A DNA stretch of 64,000 bases. Origin: Echinarachnius parma. Lineage: Eukaryota > Echinodermata > Echinoidea > Clypeasteroida > Echinarachniidae. A program made the position numbers and the translations under genes. Below, piece by piece: positions 25,141 through 37,322 of the stretch (position 1 is the stretch's first letter; each line of letters opens with the position of its first letter). The notes beneath the pieces were generated by a model that did not search any database, was not told the DNA's origin, and saw nothing but the letters and a program-made list of their open reading frames with translations. The stretch covers positions 37,501-101,500 of the forward strand of contig JBAMJV010009785.1 of assembly GCA_037951105.1 (NCBI GenBank), in the 5' to 3' direction.

Positions 25141-26036
25141 TCATTGTGATTATCATTATACTTAAATTTTTCGTTAGAATTGTAAGTATACACATCTTAA
25201 AATTATTCATTATTATTGCATGTGTTTATATTTTCCTTTCAATTATCATTTTAAAGATAGACATCTGTACAATTTTACCAAATATATAACAATTAACTGA
25301 AACTGACCAGAAATATATATTATATATGAAAAAGAGCACAGAAAATAGGGGTTTTCCAGGATTCTAACCCGAGACCTCCTGATTATTAGACCAGTGCTCA
25401 ACTTTTGCTTTTGATACATTTTATCAATACATATCTTTTCGAATAATCGCATCAGCGAAGGAGATTTACATTTAACCAACGATAGTTTTGAAATATAAGC
25501 TTTTATTTTGATCCTGCATTTTAATTATGTTCAAATTGACTGCAGTATAATCACGCACATTGTCTGGTATACTTGGTTGCTTTCATGTGCCCATTATATA
25601 GATTTACGGCTAATTGTACGATCAATTAATCAATCATACGCTTGATTGATCGTAAGTTGTTTTGATACGGGGGCCCATCATACATACTAATGAGGCAATA
25701 CAAATTAAAATTAAGAATAAAACACTGTTGATAACGGGTAATGTACTTGGATGTTCAGTTCAGTTTACGTTGTAGTTCAGTTTATTTACATTTCCAACTT
25801 AATTTCAACAATATGCATTGTACATAACTAAGAGAATTTTCATTTATATAAAATAACATTTTGCATGGTTTGTGGAAAGTTTGTGGGTTTTTGCCTTGGT
25901 CCTTTACAGCAAACCGATATATTTTAAATATGAATGCAAATTCTTAACCTACATCTTTGAGTCGTATTATGTGATTTGAGGGGAAATTTGGAACATTGCG
26001 TCTATAATATGTATCAACATAATTATGTGCTCATTT
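25141..26036. other. No gene; tRNA-like fragment and small palindrome
   Basis: AT-rich. Apart from the tRNA-like piece at 25356..25402, the 25590..25660 stretch has tacgatcaattaatcaatca/tgattgatcgta self-pairing that resembles the hairpin at 26313. Confidence 0.4.
25356..25402 (-). other. tRNA 3'-half-like fragment, probably a SINE remnant
   Basis: On the minus strand gagcactggtctaataatca resembles an anticodon arm (loop ctaataa, anticodon AAT). It is followed by ggtctcgggttagaatcctg, which resembles a T arm with a decayed B box. No D arm or acceptor 5' strand precedes it, so it is not an intact tRNA gene. Confidence 0.35.
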
Positions 26037-26578
26037 TCATTTGAAAGGGATATAAATTAGTAACATTGTCCAAATCCAATAAACTTAATATAGCGCTTCT
26101 CCTATACCTTTTTGTATTCATATTATCAATTTTAGGCATCGATCCTGTTCCGGTTTTCAAAATGTCTTTTTCGTTATAATGAATGTATGATTGAGGTTTT
26201 TGAATATAAAATTCGCTTGTGGAGGATTTCAACTGTGTATAAAGTCAGTGCACATTACTCGGTCATATGATACTCATTTACCGTGACATTTTCACTCAGT
26301 GACCATATCATGGTCCCGTTGCAGAAAGAGATACGATCGATTGTAAGTTACAATTGATTGTAAGTCAGTTCATGTGTTCTAAACATTGCTAAATGCGCAA
26401 ATCTGATTGGTTGAAACGCGCAAATCGTCTGACTTACAGTTAATTGTAACTTACAATCGATTGTATCACCTTTTTTTTGTGCAACGTGCCCCATGTCTCA
26501 TACATACGCATAGCCTCAACCCTTCATCAGTGTTTGCAATTGTCAACAAAATTACTAGATCCCTTTAACATCTAACTA
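26037..26578 (+). mobile_element. MITE family O with nested hairpin
   Basis: The left part (gaaaggga, then ttagtaacattgtccaaatc) and right end (caacaaaattactagatccc then TTAA) match the other O copies at 30092 and 46214. It is interrupted at 26313..26492 by another element. Confidence 0.75.
26313..26492. mobile_element. MITE nested within family O
   Basis: Inverted ends cccgttgca...gatacgatcgattgtaa and ttacaatcgattgtatc...tgcaacgtgccc. It interrupts the family O sequence, so it is younger. Confidence 0.7.
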
Positions 26579-27136
26579 TACCAAATTGGTTAATAATCTA
26601 ATATAATATCCGGCTTCCAACTTGACGGAAGCAGTCACAATCCAATACCAAGACAAAAACAAATATTATTCTTTTTTCAAGGCTTCGAAAAAAACAGCGT
26701 TATTAGTTTTTGATGCGAAGCAGAATGTAATAGAAACAACATTATTACTTCCTTATATATTGAGCGGTACGAAATGTGGGATTATACATGCATAACATAT
26801 AATAGTGATAATAATTCCCATATTACAAAAACAAATGAAACAATGCAATCTGGTGCCGAAAAGAGATTACCAAAAAAAAAAAAAATTACCATACTGTTTT
26901 ATGATTTGTTGTAAATGTTATTGCAATATTTTAATGTCAATAATCTTCTTTTCTTTCTTCTGGCATTGTGTATAATATATATATATATATTTTTTTTTGG
27001 GGGGGGGGGGCTGTAGTAATACATTTATTGATTATAGTTTCTCGTTGTAATTTACTGGGTTTATAATATAGAGATGTCATCTAAATGTGTTCTAAATATA
27101 TATAAATGTATGATAAATAACAGTATCCTATGATAT
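26579..27136. other. No gene; TA and G runs
   Basis: AT-rich with a (TA)n tract at about 26976..26990, then T and G runs up to 27010. Confidence 0.5.
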
Positions 27137-28321
27137 ATACTCCGCAAAAAAAGACACAGGACACTTAGTTAAGACAAAATATCTCACATTTACTTATGAT
27201 AAAATATATGTTATTATATATCAAATTAAAGATAAAAAACCTTCTTCAATATTGGAATAAAATCCGAATGAAATCATTCATGCATGATTTGTCACGGTCA
27301 ATTTACCACCGCAAGGTCTGTTTTCAAAAATAGCAAAATGGAACATCCATTCAACCATATAAATGTTGATAAGCACAATCTAAAACGCTATACGGTATGC
27401 GTGACATGTCATAATCTTTTATTACAAATGTGATATTTTTTATTTTTAGGTTTTATTTTCATCCAAATGTAAGTAAATGTGGAATTCCATGGCAAAGGTT
27501 TATTTGTCGAAACCACAGTTTGCGCCCTTATTTCAGCAAATGTGGGATACAGACTTCTCAAGAATTATACTATAGTCCACAGATCTTCACGGACCTGATG
27601 TCACCCTGTCCAACCATGTCGTCAGTCTCTGACATGTCATTTCTCTAACCCTAAACCTAGGTAAATATGGTTACAATTGCAGGGGACACATGAAACAGAC
27701 AAGCTTTATATGCCTCAAAGACAGACCAGTATAATGATGTTCTTATAACCTGGCCCTGTTTTATTGAAAAATGTGTATTTTCGGAGTTTATTCATGACAA
27801 TAAGGTTAAATAATGTCACAATTTACTTGCCCCGCACATCTTGCTTTAAGCAAATACTTATGTAGCAGTCACACCGCCAAACCGAATCCAAACCGAAACC
27901 AGACCGAACTTTCACTTTATCGGGCACCGACAAGAGCCTGAACTGGGGTTAGCAGTTACAAAAAAAGAGACCGACAATTCCGATACCACTCCGACACCAA
28001 ACCGCTAGCACCCCGAACGTCCCCGAAACGTCCCCGAATTATTCGGTCTCGTGTCGATTTGGCGGTGTGACTGCTACATTACTATCATATCAGTCGAATG
28101 GTTCGGTCCTCCATTGTTTTTGCTATTTTCGAAAATAGACCTTGCTATTGTTAATTGACCATGACAGTTCATGCATGAACGATTACACCTTAACTTTATA
28201 CCCTGCCTGTAGACGACTAAATGTCCTTTAATTTGATATATGATACTGTACACCTTATTGTACATAAATATTAAATATTTCAACTGAAACAAGTGTCCTG
28301 TTTCTTTTTTTGCGGAATATA
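27137..28321. mobile_element. 1.2-kb foldback element, CCGCAAAAAAAG ends
   Basis: Left end tatactccgcaaaaaaagac pairs with the inverted right end tttttttgcggaatata; acaggacactt and gtgacatgtc-like sub-terminal tracts also pair. Deeper inverted matches include attcatgcatga, gtcaattta and aaaatagcaaaa. A TTA-flanked MITE is nested at 27861..28078. The TA at both borders suggests a mariner-like origin (inference). Confidence 0.75.
27861..28078. mobile_element. 218-bp Harbinger-type MITE, perfect 21-bp TIRs
   Basis: Perfect inverted termini start TGTAGCAGTCACACCGCC. The direct repeat TTA flanks both sides (27858..27860 and 28079..28081), the three-base TWA duplication typical of PIF/Harbinger elements. 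The interior is rich in ccgaacc/ccgaaac words. No coding sequence. Confidence 0.85.
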
Positions 28322-30091
28322 TAATGTTGTATACTTATTAGAGAGTTTGGAATGATACACTTGGCAATGTAAACAGTTTAATACAAACAAATTATTGTTA
28401 ATTGTCAAAGTAGGTAAGTAAGTAATCATAACCATGCATTCTAATAGTTTATATCATATTATCGGGCTTAAAAACATTGTATTTGTATAATATAGCTGCA
28501 TGATAATGTTTATGATTAACACTATTGCCGTTGTGTTTTATAGTTATTGCAGGGAAAGAATGCCGACGATAAATAATTATACTTGCTTTTGGTGTACTAA
28601 AGTATTTGGTGTACATAAGCTATAAAAAGCAAGCTCAAGATAAAATACGGCTATACAAATAAATTGCTTGTAAGTTTTCTATTCAAACATTTTATTGGCT
28701 TCTATAGTATTCAAATATGATATCAAGTTCATCATGGATATTAGGTGGGAAATGGCAATAGTTAACACATATAAAATATATATAAAATATATATAAATAT
28801 ATATAAATATAACACTATATAAAATGATTACCGTGCCAAGTATGATGTTACTCTATTTGAACAGCTTAGTTCAAAAAGGCGCCAAATCCACTTCCGAAAA
28901 GAAAAGAAAAATGAGTTAACGATATCAGTACATAAGTAAGCTTCCGGTTGCTATTTAGAAATCCAAATTTTACAGCAAATTGCACAATCAAAATCAAAAT
29001 ATGGAATTTTCATATTACCATAGGCTGGTATATGTGCACAAAGTTGGACAAAGAAACCTGCTTTTCTCCAAAGTTGAAACAGTGGATTTAGCGCCTTTTG
29101 GAATTAAGCTCTTCATTTTGAGACTGTGTTAGTTGCACTGGGATATACGGTAAAAAACTTTCCACAACTTGGACTTACAGAGAATTTGAGAAAAAAACAA
29201 ATAGCGGCTGTATAATAAATTTGTTTTTATTAGAAAGTGCTGGTGTTGTAAAGAGCTAGGAGATGATTATAAATCAAGAATATAATTATCCTTATTATTT
29301 TAGGTCCTTATTTCCGAAATCCTGAAACAAATTAATTCGCTTATTCCGTTTACTACTGGTTAACTGATTACCGTGAATAAGTAGAAGAAAGCGACGGAAT
29401 ATTGTTTGTCCATCTATGTAAATTATTTTATATGTATACAGGTACTTTATATCTAAACCAATTGGGTTAACAATACGTATTTTCGCAAATACTAATTTAC
29501 GGCATTTTAATTAATATAAAATTGGCTCCACGCAACAAACCAAATTAGGGAATCAAAATTACTCCCATATAAACCCTTGGTTGATTTAAGAATTACGTTT
29601 TAGATAGTTAGTATATCATGCAGGCATCCGAATTCCACTGAACTACACAGCAACGGATTTTATCATAATTTAGATCATCTGTCGATCTGAGCGATTTAAG
29701 ACTACCCCATCTGCGGCCAAATGAAACATTTTGGTTTCGTGTTGCCTGGGCCCCGTAGCAAACATAATTCCAGGGTACTATATACACCAGCAATGGGAAA
29801 TTAACCCATTGCCTAACCCATTGCCTATCGGAACCGGATACTGTTGATGTTGTATTAACTGTATGGGGATTTCAAAATTTAGTATATAATTGGGGCTAGT
29901 CTAATTTTCTTAAAGTCTGCCATTATTTGTTCGTAATTACAAAAGCCATGATATTGTATATAACCTTATACATGGTAATTAAAATATAACAACTCTTGGT
30001 TCTTGGTTGGTTCTTGGTTGATTTCCCTCCAAAATATTCCACCCGGAATTTAAACTGGAGGTGGTGGAGAGTGGACTCAAGGAGGAGTTTG
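28322..30091. other. No gene recognised
   Basis: AT-rich sequence with a few ata-type simple repeats (28770..28812). No coding frame, RNA gene or transposon end could be identified. Confidence 0.5.
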
Positions 30092-30466
30092 TTAAAGGGA
30101 CTTAGTAACATTGTCCAAATCCTCAAAATAAAATTGTAATTCTAGCGGTTCCCTTATACCTTGTTGTATTCGTATTAACAATAAAATCATGGGACAGGTT
30201 TCGGTTTTTTTTAAATTTCCCTTTCGTTACAAAGATATGTATGATTGAAGTATTCAGATAAGAAAAACTCCGGGCGAGTTTTTCTTCCGTGTACAAAGTG
30301 AGTGCAGTGAGTTACTGAATATCACTTTGCATTTTCGCTCATTACTTGGCCATACAATGTCCATTTGACTTGAAATTTTCACACAATACCCTGTGGACAT
30401 ATGAGATAACAACAATATACATTGCACCAACCATTCATCACTTTTTGCACATGTCAACAAAGAGTG
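30092..30466 (+). mobile_element. MITE family O, right end lost
   Basis: Starts TTAAAGGGACTTAGTAACATTG, follows the family O sequence to cacatgtcaacaaag, then stops about 17 bp before the expected TTAA. It abuts the 3' part of LINE-B. Confidence 0.8.
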
Positions 30467-30769
30467 AAGGTTTTAATTGTGCGAGGAAAGAAGGAGTTTT
30501 TGTACACATCTGTCTTAGCGGATGGAATCTGAAACTGTTCTGGGTGGCCTCGGCGGTTCCTCTTATCAGGTTTGGGTTTTGCATAGGTGTGATAATCTAC
30601 GTCCAGTTGGTCATGTAGCATCTTGTAGAAGCATGTCAGTCTGTGTGCTTCGCGCCTGTCTTGGAGGGTGTTCCATTTGAGTGAGCTGAGAAGCTGGGTT
30701 ACGCTTGTTTCTATTGCATATGTGTTAGTTACAAAGCGTGCTGTCTGTCTTTGGACTCGTTCAATGGAT
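30467..30769 (-). pseudogene. LINE-B reverse transcriptase, C-terminal part
   Basis: On the minus strand this is one open frame of about 100 residues. It begins SIERVQRQTARFVTNTYA, continues through LLSSLKWNTLQDRREAHRL and ends near YKNSFFPRTIKT. These are the C-terminal hallmarks of CR1/Jockey-type LINE reverse transcriptases. Its upstream continuation is 6.5 kb away at 37323..37532. Across the LINE-A target duplication AATGGAT the two pieces join in the same reading frame (N-I-T | S-I-E-R-V-Q). The left edge is cut by MITE O. The catalytic core is missing from the window, so this is a dead copy. Confidence 0.85.
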
Positions 30770-31764
30770 TGAATTGAAAAATGGTTTTATTAAACAAAAT
30801 CTGATTAAAACAGCTTGATAGCTGATACATATCAAATTTACAAAATAATGTATACAAACATGTTGACAACATTGAACATTACAATAATTATATAATACAA
30901 ACATTAAAGAAAGAAAAAAAGATCTATATAATGAAGGACGAGTAGATATTATTGATGCATAAAATATAGGCATTAGAGGCATCATATCATAAAAACTAAA
31001 ACAGATTAAAGATTACACCCGGGCGTGTATTAAAAATGTACTATGGAACTAAATATAAAATAAAATTAAAACAAATTTCTTTATGCTAACAAGTTTAAGT
31101 CGAGCAAAATTAAATTAACAACATCGTAATTGAATAAATCATATTATGATTTCTCTAAAATTATATGTAACAACGTGACCTAACATCAAAACATTACATT
31201 ATAATTGGAATTAAAATAATACGATATAAGTAAACAAGTTAATATTAAGTATAGTATATTTAAAATCGGCATATTAATATTACAAACAAGTAGTTTTGAG
31301 TATAAACATATATATCATCAAATTAATGTTATAGACAAGCGGTTTGAGTATAAAATATAATATTCAGAGTCAGATATTATGAGTATGTGTATTATACATA
31401 GAATTACATAAATCAACAATTTGTAATCTATAATAAATAATAACACTTAGCAATAAACTAAATATGTATTCAAATATGAATCAAAATCAAATTAACAAGC
31501 AGTTTAATGCTCTAATTATAAATACCACATACAAAATATATCTAAAATGAATTGTAGGTATAATAGTCTATTTAAAATGATAAAATGGCAAGGAAGTCCA
31601 TAAATATCGGTCTGGTATAAAGTGTGCGAGCAGTGGCGTAGACAGGTTCTGACACCTGGGGGGGATGATTTGCCGTTCACCGGATCAAGACCAATTTGTT
31701 CGCGGCCGAGACCACCTGCCGAAATATTTCGAGACCAAGACAATTGCTTGAAAGTCCTCTCAGT

Positions 31765-31795
<31 letters not shown>

Positions 31796-31971
31796 GGGTG
31801 TAGATGTTTAGATGGTCGTGACCAGGCGTGCCGGAAGAATTTTTGGATTTGGGGGTGGGGGGCAAAACCTATGGGGGCTCGCGATTTTATGTGTGTAGGG
31901 GCTCATGCCCAACCACACTCACAGTGCTTCTAACTGTGTGCCAGATGTGAGAGTGAGACATTGGGCCGTAT

Positions 31972-32655
31972 GCATAAAAACAAGCAATTGCTTATAAGCA
32001 AATGCTTTAAGCACAAGCAAGAGCTTGTCAAGCAAAAGATCAAGTTCAAGCAATTGCTTAAATTCGTATGCACAAGCCTTTGCTTGTGTGAAACCTTTTG
32101 CTTGCACTGCCTAAGCAATTGCTTACGTGTTGGACAAAGGATCGTTACGGTTGTGCGAACATCGCACTGCAGGGCAACAACGCTTCGTGCCCGACCTGGC
32201 AGCAGTATTTTTTATTACGCAAATAGGGGGGAAATAGCGCGGAGCATCAGGGGGGTTTCTGTGCAGATCGATGGACAAAAATTGCCGTAAAAAGTCTAAA
32301 ATAACAGGAATTTGATCACAACATAACCTCTGGAATATGGAGCTTGAAATCATCCTGAAACGGTACGAAAATTTGATCCTTAAACGCGAATGCCCTGAGT
32401 AAGCAAGAGCTCAAGCTGGTCTGGATGTGCTTGAAAAAACGCAAGCAATTGCTTATCAAGACAAGTAAAAGGTTCGTTTTATGCATACGGTTTTAAGCAA
32501 TTGCTTGTTTGGTAAGCAATTGCTTACGAGCAGTAAGCAATTGCTTGTGCTTGTAAGCAAATGCTTTTGCTTGCAAGCAATTGCTTGTTTTTATGCATAC
32601 CGATTCAAGCAAAAGGCTAGCACAAGCAATTGCTTGTTTTTATGCATACGGCCCA
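31972..32655. mobile_element. Foldback element with AAGCAATTGCTT palindromes
   Basis: Ends tgggccgtatgcataaaaac and its exact reverse complement. The 12-bp palindrome AAGCAATTGCTT occurs nine times, three in the left arm and six in the right, with variants such as agcaaatgctt. A core of about 280 bp (32113..32395) lacks the palindrome and may be a further insertion. It lies wholly inside hAT-like element 2. Confidence 0.8.
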
Positions 32656-32659
32656 TTGC

Positions 32660-33420
32660 AAGGAGCGAGGCGACCAAGCCCGAGGGAGCGAAGAGACTGA
32701 GCGGGGGGATGGTGTGGGAGGGGGGTATCCCCCCTCCCACGGTAGGGAGCTTTTGCATTTTTGGACTTGAAATTGTGCAATCTGGTGCTTACCTAGATAG
32801 GAAATTCGGGCTTAACATTGACTAGTCTGGGAAAGCGTGTTCTGATTTGATCGACCAGAAATGTTAAATATATTTTCTTGAAGAAAACAAATAATTGGCA
32901 CACTAATAAATGTGCACCCCAGCACAGGGATCGAAGTGACTGAGCGGGAGGGGGGTGTCCCCCCTCCCACGGTAGGGAGATTTTGCATTTTTGGACTTGA
33001 AATTGTGCAATCTGGTGCTTACCTAGATAGGAAATTCGGGCTTAAGCTTGACTGTATCTGGGAAAGCGTGTCATGATTTGATCGACCAGAAATTTTGAAT
33101 ATATGTTCACGAAGAAAACAAATAATTGACACACTAATGAATATGCACCCCAACACAAACACAAATATTGTATTTATAGTTAGCGTCATACACAGTTCCA
33201 ACATCACCATAATTATGCCACATTATGTATGATCCAACTTAGCCTATTGCCAAGAATGAGTCCCGAGGGGCGAAGCTGCCGAGGGCTGGGGCAGAGCCAA
33301 ATAGGGAGGGTTTGGGAGGGGGTATCTCCTTCCCACGGAGAAGATTTTGCATCGATATATAATACTTGAAATGGTGCAATTTGGTGCACGTCACACAAGC
33401 AGCCAGAGCAATGCCAGCCT
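32660..33420 (+). repeat. Sub-terminal tandem repeats of hAT-like element 2
   Basis: Two clear units (about 32685..32920 and 32934..33160) share gactgagcggg, ccccctcccacggtaggga, gcatttttggacttgaaatt and acctagataggaaattcggg. A third, decayed unit follows at about 33250..33400. Confidence 0.8.
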
Positions 33421-33899
33421 ACACTGGAACTACGTGGCCCGGTATACAGAAAAAAAAAACTCACCCAAGACCATACGCAAGTTACACAACAAACTGAGAT
33501 AATCTGTTCGCGCGCAAAGCGCGCAGCGAAAATTGAAAATGGATGTATAAATTGCCTTTTTAAACGTTAAAATTAACAAGTCTTAGCTCGTACAACTTAT
33601 GTTTTCTTTCCCACTCATATACAGATACACACACAAAAAAATATATCCTTCGCTAAAACCTGGGGGGGATGATTGTACATGTCATCCCCCCCACCTTGTG
33701 AGGTGGGGGGGATGCATCCCCCTCATCCCCCCCGTTGTCTACGCCCCTGTGTGCGAGAATAACTGATGTGCAATAAGATCAAAATTATAAGTCAAAATTG
33801 AGAATGGGTATAATATATAAATAAATAGATATTAAAAATGTGATTCCAGTCAGAATATTGCACACAAAGTTTAGCGTCCTGGAGGGTAAAACGTTAGAG

Positions 33900-36800
33900 T
33901 TATTTAAAATGACAATTTAAGCAATGGATGATTGAGGGGACGGCAGAGTGTTGGTAACGTGTTGTTCTAGATCGCGGAATAGTGAAGGATTCAGAGTTGC
34001 GTAATTGGCGGCCAGTCACGTTTCCACGTTGTTCGGGCAAGAGGTCGCGATGTCGGGTGGATGTGAGGAGGCTACGAGAGAAGGATAATAGCAGTTCTTC
34101 TCGGCGGAGCGATAATGATGACAGCTGAAGATCCTGGAGAGCCTGTTGGTATGATGTATATCCTCCCAGGATAATTCTACAGGCTCTTTTCTGGACGCGT
34201 TCGATATCATTCGACTGTTGTTCTGTTATCGAAGTTGACCACGCGGGAGATGCATACTCCAAGACTGGTCTAATGTAGGTGGTGTAAATGTAGGTTAGGT
34301 CAGCTCTGGAAAAGCCACACTTTTTCAAACGACAGAGAATGTAGATGCGCCTGCTTGCTCTGGAGATCATATCATCAGAAGTTATGTCCCACTTCAAGTC
34401 TGCCTGAAGGTTGAGACCCAATACCCTGAGATGCCCGACAGACGGAAGCTCGGCCCCAGCGACGCGCAGTTTGGGAAGAATGGGCTCACGCCTGCCGAAC
34501 GAGATGTGGAGAGCACTGCATTTACTTGGGTTCAGTTTCATATCATTCAACCTGCACCATTCATTGAGTTCATCGATCTGTGTTTGAAGGGAAGATGGAC
34601 TGGTTGCGCGACGGACTTCCAAAAGGGTAAGGTCGTCCACGTATTTCCAGCGCGCGTCGTAGTCTCGTAGCATGTCATTAACCAACACTACGAACAAAAC
34701 GGGTCCAAGCTTTGTACCCTGCGGGACACCGCAGGTTACCTCCAAGTCGCAGGATACGGATGCACCAATCTTAACAGCTTGTGTCCGGTCAGTGAGAAAG
34801 CTGCAGATAACAGGTATGATTGATGAGTCCACGTTGTATTCGATGAGTTTATTAATGACGACACTGTGGTTGACTCGGTCGAATGCTTTCGCGAAGTCGA
34901 ACGCACAAAGGGTTGCACAGTTGCCTGGTTTGTCAACACCCTGAAGTACAGAGTCCAACAGGCTGATCAGGTAATGGGTGGTGGAGCTGCCAGCAATGTT
35001 GCCGAACTGCTTCGGGTCGAGTTGTGGAGTGATATCACGCAGTATCCATTTCGAGATGAATGTTTCAAACACACGAGAAAATATTGCGGTTATTGAGATC
35101 GGTCGTAAATCAGAAATGCTAGAAATCTGCTTCTTTTTTGGTATGGGTGTGATGACAGCCCTTTCCATGACGAGGGGTATCTGCCCGTTTTCAAGACGGC
35201 ATTGAAGATAAACGCAAGTGGCTCAGAAATCTCATAAGCGAACTCTTTGATGATCTTGATGGGAATATCATTTGACAGAGTAGTTTTAGATGGATCGAGC
35301 TTTCGCAGAAGGTTGTAAACTTCGTACCTCTGTATAGTGGGCGGCGTTGAAGGGGCTGGTAGGAAGGCCGGCAGAGAAGAGCGATCGAGCGGAGGGAGCT
35401 CAGTACATATCTCAGCGAAGTGTTCGTTGACCCTTGCCGCTTGCTGCGTTTCATTTGGACCAACAGTAGGAGGAAGCGTCGATGACGGCTTAGCGAGTCC
35501 GCACAGGTTGCGGATTTGACGGTGCCACATGGAAGGTTGGGAGTTCTTTAGAGTTTGAACACCGCGAGCGGCGTAGGTTGTTTTAGCATCAGTGATCTCT
35601 CTTTGAACGAGATTGCGATAACGATTGAATTCTTCGCGATCACCCGAATCGTATGCTTCTTGACGACGATCAATGAGTTCATGGATGCGCTCTGTGAACC
35701 AAGGCTTGTCTGAGGTTTTCCGTTTAGAGACAACAGGAGGGAAGCAAGTGTGGTATGCTTCAATAAGTACGCTTTGAAATGCGTCCACCATTTCATCGGA
35801 ACACGTGAGCTCACGTAGCCATTCGAAATTGTAGGTTGTTATCCAACAAGCAAACAAGCGCAAGTTGGAGTCTTTCAAAGGTCTGTAGCTACGTTTGATT
35901 GTGCGAGGTTTTGGAAGCTGCGATACCGACGACATGAAGACACATGCGTGGTCAGATGTAGCGATAGGAGCCTTGATAACAGGCTCGTTGAACTTGTCTG
36001 GTTGATCAGTAAATATCATGTCCAAAATGCGATCATTGCGAGTGTTCCTTTTGACCATCTGGGTAACGTTAAGATGTCGAACAAAGTAACTGGTGTCCAG
36101 GTCGTTGAAATCACCAATTAGTAGTAAGGAGGCAGTAGGATGATCACAACGCAATTGATCACCCGTTCGAATGACAGTGTCAATGAGGTCTTGTTTAACA
36201 GGTGAGCGAGGAGGATAATATACGACGCATATGAACAATTGAGTCTTATCCTTCACATATGCGCTCAGGTCAACTTTCACCCAGAGAAGTTCAAGATGAG
36301 GAGCAGGCACAGGTACAAGTACTTCCTGATGTAGAGAGCAACACCACCACCCCGTTGTTGATCGCAGCGGTCCCGATGGAAGAGAGTGAATCCTGTCATC
36401 TGGTTTGCCGATGCAGGATTGGATGTCCCGAACCAGGTTTCCGTCACCCCAATAATGTCGGCACAACAATTTTCGGCAGTGGCGAATAGTTCATCTGATT
36501 TATCATTCATAGAACGGACATTTGTAAGCATTACTGAGGGAAAGGATTCTCTACATTGGTTGCTAGAATTCTCTTTCGGTATAGCAGTTAGGGTTCTGGG
36601 GCGTTTCTCGTTGTTTCGTTTGCTAGGAAGTCTGGCAGCGTGGGTTCTAACTGCGATATGTCTATGTACACGGCGACCGGCACGGCGTCCTCGCGAACGC
36701 TTCGTAATTCCAAGTTGTTTGGCTGCAGCACGCAGTTGATCAGACGGGTTTGTTGACATGTTACGTAATGACAACATTTGATCGAAGCTGTACACAATCT

Positions 36801-36990
36801 TCGTACGCGATTGTGAGGAAGCCATTGTGAAGTTTCGAGTCATTTGCATATCAAAGGCGGGGTTCGGGCGTTGCTCGTAGTGCATGGGTTCTACACGTAG
36901 GGCTATAGCTATCGCTAACGAAAATACGACAGTGGTCAACAAAAAAGGCAATATAAAATGCACAAAAATGAGAGAACGTGAGTCAGCCAT
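33900..36990 (-). pseudogene. LINE-A endonuclease-reverse transcriptase (two frameshifts)
   Basis: The protein needed for target-primed retrotransposition, read on the minus strand. The most likely start is the ATG at 36990 (MADSRSLIFVHF), because the preceding codons fall in 5' UTR and repeat sequence. A hydrophobic stretch of about 20 residues follows, then a basic region, then APE-type endonuclease motifs: LTNVRSMNDKSDEL, GVTETWF, RGGGVALYIR, LLLIGDFND and SDHACVF. The reverse transcriptase has FDFAKAFDRVNH, CGVPQGTKLGPVLF and the catalytic YVDD. Single-base frameshifts break it near 36310..36330 and near 35155..35168, so this copy is inactive. The 3' part (33900..35168) remains one 422-codon frame. 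The family is CR1/L2/Jockey-like; the exact clade is uncertain. Confidence 0.9.
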
Positions 36991-37133
36991 ACCTTTCAAG
37001 GTTCGACGATGAAGTATAACAAAAGCTGTATACCGATTCAGAAATATCGATGAGAGTCCAGAAAGTGACAAAAAACAGTCAAAATGAAACACAAACTGGA
37101 GCTCCAAAACAAATACGGCTGCTGCTAAACAGC

Positions 37134-37319
37134 GCCAATCAGCGCGCCTGTTCTCTCGAGCAAGGACACGTTCCCATCGTATCGATGCGCGTTCCCCGTG
37201 TTCTTCACTGCGAAACTGCAAATAGATCGCGACGGTAGCCAGAGTACGGAGACGGTCACAGGTAATTTAAATCCCCCGTCCTAGCACTTGCGTCGCAGAG
37301 CGAAAAGACGCTAATAATG
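37134..37319. repeat. 186-bp perfect direct repeat, copy at the LINE-A 5' end
   Basis: Base-for-base identical to 37968..38153 on reading both. It starts gccaatcagcgcgcctg and ends gacgctaataatg. It lies between the LINE-A 5' UTR and the target duplication. Confidence 0.9.
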
Positions 37320-37322
37320 GAT

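Larger units (their letters stand above)
31631..33749. mobile_element. hAT-like element 2 (2.1 kb) inside LINE-A
   Basis: Left end cagtggcgtagacag, right end tgtctacgcccctg, an imperfect inverted pair. A perfect 8-bp duplication TGTGCGAG flanks it (31623..31630 and 33750..33757). It holds a 28-base G run (about 31766..31793), a foldback MITE, sub-terminal tandem repeats and a cgcgcaaagcgcgc palindrome, but no transposase. It resembles element 1 at 8267. Confidence 0.88.
30770..37315 (-). mobile_element. LINE-A, CR1/Jockey-like, inserted in LINE-B
   Basis: The element is oriented on the minus strand and bounded by 7-bp direct repeats AATGGAT (30763..30769 and 37316..37322). Removing it restores the LINE-B frame. 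Subtracting the hAT insertion (31631..33757) leaves about 4.4 kb, a plausible full-length size. It contains an endonuclease-reverse transcriptase frame (33900..36990) and an AT-rich 3' UTR of about 1 kb ending ccatttttcaattca. Its 5' end is formed by a 186-bp segment identical to part of a nearby MITE. Confidence 0.85.

Noticed and set aside
25356-25402. A functional tRNA-Ile(AAT) gene
   Set aside because: Only the anticodon and T-arm halves are present. No D arm or acceptor pairing, and the B box is altered.
32481-32825. 114-codon frame in the hAT-like element as a transposase fragment
   Set aside because: It translates the AAGCAATTGCTT palindromes and shows no DDE or hAT dimerisation motif.
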